A stretch of 6,614 nt of DNA. Source: Planctomycetales bacterium (GTDB lineage Bacteria > Planctomycetota > SBBH01). The first letter of the stretch is position 1; the number at the start of each line of letters is the position of its first letter. Positions 5,116 through 6,614 of this stretch are shown here, piece after piece. Made by a program: the position numbers and the translations under genes. The stretch lies in assembly GCA_005239795.1 (NCBI GenBank), contig SBBH01000088.1:1-6614 (forward strand), written 5' to 3'. The notes below the pieces were generated by a model. The model was not told the DNA's origin and did not search any database. It was given only the letters and a program-made list of their open reading frames with translations.

Positions 5116-5454
5116 ATGTCCAGTAAAAAGAAGACGCTTCGGTTCGAGGACCTCCTCGCGGAGCTTGAGGAGATCGTGGGACAGCTCGAGGGAGGCCAAA
5201 TCGGCCTCGACGAGGCGCTCGCCAAGTATGAAAAGGGGATCGCGGCCCTGAAGCAGTGCCACGAGATCCTGAAAGCCGCCGAGAAGAAGATCGAGATACT
5301 CGCCAAGAACCCGGACGGGGCTCTTGAAACGCGTCCCTTTGAGGGAGAGAGGGAGGGAGGGAGCGAGGGAGAAGAGAAGAAGAAAAAACGGCGCGCGCCA
5401 CAGATCTCTCCGGCTGAAGATGCCGCCGAGGAAAAAGGCAAGACGCTTTTTTGA
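5116..5454 (+). CDS. xseB: Exodeoxyribonuclease VII small subunit
   Basis: 112 residues. The N-terminal part is the conserved two-helix XseB domain: RFEDLLAELEEIVGQLEGG (9-27), LDEALAKYEKGIAALKQC (31-48), then LKAAEKKIEIL up to about 62. XseB subunits bind the coiled-coil stalk of XseA and are needed for exonuclease VII activity on single-stranded DNA. The family is usually 60-85 residues; the extra 35 or so residues are a low-complexity Glu/Gly/Lys tail (EGEREGGSEGEEKKKKRR) encoded by a purine tract, probably disordered. I chose ATG 5116 because the conserved domain starts nine residues later. A GTG at 5086 in the same frame lies inside the heptamer array. A run of six G (5107-5112) three bases upstream is at best a weak ribosome site. 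Separation from xseA may weaken coupled translation. Confidence 0.94.
   Translation: MSSKKKTLRFEDLLAELEEIVGQLEGGQIGLDEALAKYEKGIAALKQCHEILKAAEKKIEILAKNPDGALETRPFEGEREGGSEGEEKKKKRRAPQISPAEDAAEEKGKTLF
5343..5369 (+). other. Purine tract with G-quadruplex potential inside xseB
   Basis: Five GGG runs lie at 5343-5345, 5351-5353, 5355-5357, 5359-5361 and 5367-5369, with spacers of 5, 1, 1 and 5 bases. The purine tract continues to 5388 with a single C at 5364. It encodes the Glu/Gly/Lys-rich tail of XseB. The motif fits the usual G-quadruplex rule on the coding strand; whether it folds is unknown. Confidence 0.5.
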
Positions 5455-5517
5455 TGCCGACGCCTCTCAGATCGATCACGTTGTTTTCTGTTTAGCCGTT
5501 TGTTGAGTGTTTGTCGT

Positions 5518-5523
5518 TAGAAT
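5518..5523 (+). promoter_or_regulatory. Putative -10 element of mutS
   Basis: TAGAAT ends 9 bases before the mutS ATG. The spacer CACCTCCCT contains no Shine-Dalgarno sequence. The 78-base xseB-mutS gap is more AT-rich than its surroundings, as expected for a promoter, but I find no convincing -35. A separate, perhaps leaderless, mutS transcript is the inference. Confidence 0.4.
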
Positions 5524-5532
5524 CACCTCCCT

Positions 5533-6614
5533 ATGTCCACTCCGCTCATGGTGCAGTACGGCGAGGTGAAGAGCGCCCACCGGGACGCCCTCCTCTTCTT
5601 CCGCCTGGGGGATTTTTATGAGCTGTTCTATGACGACGCCAAGACCGCCGCGCGGGTCCTGGGGATCACGCTCACGGCCCGCCGCAAGGAAGGGGATAAC
5701 ATCCCAATGGCAGGCATCCCCCACCACGCGGCCGCGGGGTACATCCGAAAGCTCCTGGCGCGGGGACTTAAAGTAGCGATCTGCGACCAGGTGGAGGATC
5801 CGCGCCTGGCCAAGGGGATCGTCGAGAGGAAGGTCACGCGCGTCATCACGCCCGGAACCGCGATCGACGACACCTTTCTCGAGGCGAACCAGGAAAACCT
5901 CTTGGTCGCCGTCGCGCCGCCGCCGGAGGGGGCGGACGCCTCCTTCGGCGTCGCCTGGACGGATCTTTCCACCGGCCGCTTCGAGGCGGCCGACCTCGAG
6001 CCGGCGGATCTGGCCTCGGAGTTGGCGCGCCACCGGCCGGCGGAGCTCCTCCTGCCGGAGCGCCTGCGCGGGATCTCCGGCGTCCCCTGGCTTGCGGAGC
6101 TTGAGGCGTCTGCCCAGGGGCGCCTGACTTATCGTTCCGACAGCCTCTTTGAGCGGGACGCGGCGCGCCGGGCGCTCGCGGCGCATTTCAAGGTGGCGTC
6201 CTTGGCCGGCTTCGGGGCCGAGGATCTTGGAGGGGCCTTGGGGGCCGCCGGGGCGGTTCTCGACTACCTCCAGGAGACGCAGAAGGGGCCGCTCGCGCAT
6301 ATCGCGGCGCTGACGCGCTACGAGACGCATGATTTCCTTCAGATCGATCCCGGGGCGCAGGCGGGCCTCGAGCTTCTCGAGACTCAAGGGGGCCTGCGCG
6401 AAGGGAGTTTGCTGTCGCACCTCGACCTGACACGCACCGGGATGGGAGGGCGTATGCTCCGCCGGTGGCTCTTAGCGCCGCTTGTGGACAAGAAAGCGAT
6501 CGAGGAACGCCTGGACGCCGTCCAGGCCCTGGCGGCTGGCCATCCCCTGCGCGAGCGGCTCCGCGAGGCGGCGGCGGGCCTGCCGGACCTCGAACGGATC
6601 GGCTCGCGCAGGGG
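5533..6614 (+). CDS. mutS: DNA mismatch repair protein MutS, N-terminal part, runs off right edge
   Basis: The first 360 codons of a protein that is normally about 850-900 residues. MutS recognises mismatches and small loops in new DNA and recruits MutL using ATP. The mismatch-binding domain is clear: LLFFRLGDFYELFYDDA at 20-36, with the Phe-x-Glu mismatch wedge at F28-Y29-E30, then GITLTARRK, IPMAGIPHHAA, and VAICDQVEDP. The connector domain follows from about 120 (VITPGTAIDD, FGVAWTDLSTGRF). The start of the core/lever domain is visible at LQIDPGAQAGLELLE and GGRMLRRWLLAPLVD, in which the family normally has N after L in the LELLE region. The Walker ATPase and C-terminal parts lie outside the window. 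The start at 5533 fits the family, which begins just before this QY motif (MVQYGEVK). It follows xseB in the same direction, so the three repair genes form a cluster, and exonuclease VII is itself one of the exonucleases used in mismatch repair. Confidence 0.97.
   Translation, partial: MSTPLMVQYGEVKSAHRDALLFFRLGDFYELFYDDAKTAARVLGITLTARRKEGDNIPMAGIPHHAAAGYIRKLLARGLKVAICDQVEDPRLAKGIVERKVTRVITPGTAIDDTFLEANQENLLVAVAPPPEGADASFGVAWTDLSTGRFEAADLEPADLASELARHRPAELLLPERLRGISGVPWLAELEASAQGRLTYRSDSLFERDAARRALAAHFKVASLAGFGAEDLGGALGAAGAVLDYLQETQKGPLAHIAALTRYETHDFLQIDPGAQAGLELLETQGGLREGSLLSHLDLTRTGMGGRMLRRWLLAPLVDKKAIEERLDAVQALAAGHPLRERLREAAAGLPDLERIGSRR

Noticed and set aside
5522..5530. ATCACCTCC just before mutS, identical to the 3' tail of 16S rRNA
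   Set aside because: This is the anti-Shine-Dalgarno sequence itself and cannot pair with the ribosome tail; the match is probably chance, and no rRNA gene is here.
5476..6420. 314-codon open frame on the minus strand opposite mutS
   Set aside because: The plus strand carries unmistakable MutS motifs; the antisense product is Arg-rich and has no recognisable motif.

Overview
This window looks like a piece of a GC-rich (about two thirds GC by eye) chromosome from an uncultivated bacterium. A large kinase that joins an FHA domain, a Ser/Thr kinase domain, one membrane span and TPR-like repeats is common in Planctomycetota and neighbouring candidate phyla, so that is my weak guess at the host. 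No ribosomal RNA or other taxonomic marker is present to settle it.

Layout. Positions 1-117 (minus strand) hold the start of an unrecognised gene that runs off the left edge. Positions 171-2651 (minus) encode the membrane-anchored FHA/Ser-Thr kinase. A 118-base divergent spacer (2652-2769) contains an inverted repeat made of octamers with a G9 loop. Positions 2770-3324 (plus) encode a small protein with a hydrophobic N-terminus, only the last part of a Hint (intein-like) domain, and an unrecognised, more AT-rich C-terminal domain. This looks like an orphan piece of a polymorphic toxin. Positions 3388-4626 are xseA and 5116-5454 are xseB, the two subunits of exodeoxyribonuclease VII. Positions 5533 to the right edge are the first 360 codons of mutS. 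The right half is therefore a DNA repair cluster.

The most interesting feature sits between xseA and xseB, which are normally adjacent. About 475 bases there carry one gene for a four-helix-bundle protein (23S rRNA intervening-sequence/S23 family) with lower GC. It is bounded on both sides by arrays of the heptamer C-R-T-G-A-C-N (one TGTC variant), four copies on the left and nine on the right, pointing outward in opposite orientations. A 7-base direct repeat (AAGAATG) flanks the whole block. Joining the flanks at that repeat recreates an xseA reading frame that overlaps the xseB start. I read the block as a small mobile cassette of unknown mechanism.

A second pattern is that five genes (left-edge gene, kinase, Hint gene, xseA, mutS) have a TANNNT hexamer ending 6-9 bases before the start codon and no convincing Shine-Dalgarno sequence. 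This suggests leaderless transcripts. All functional statements rest on motif reading; no database search was possible.
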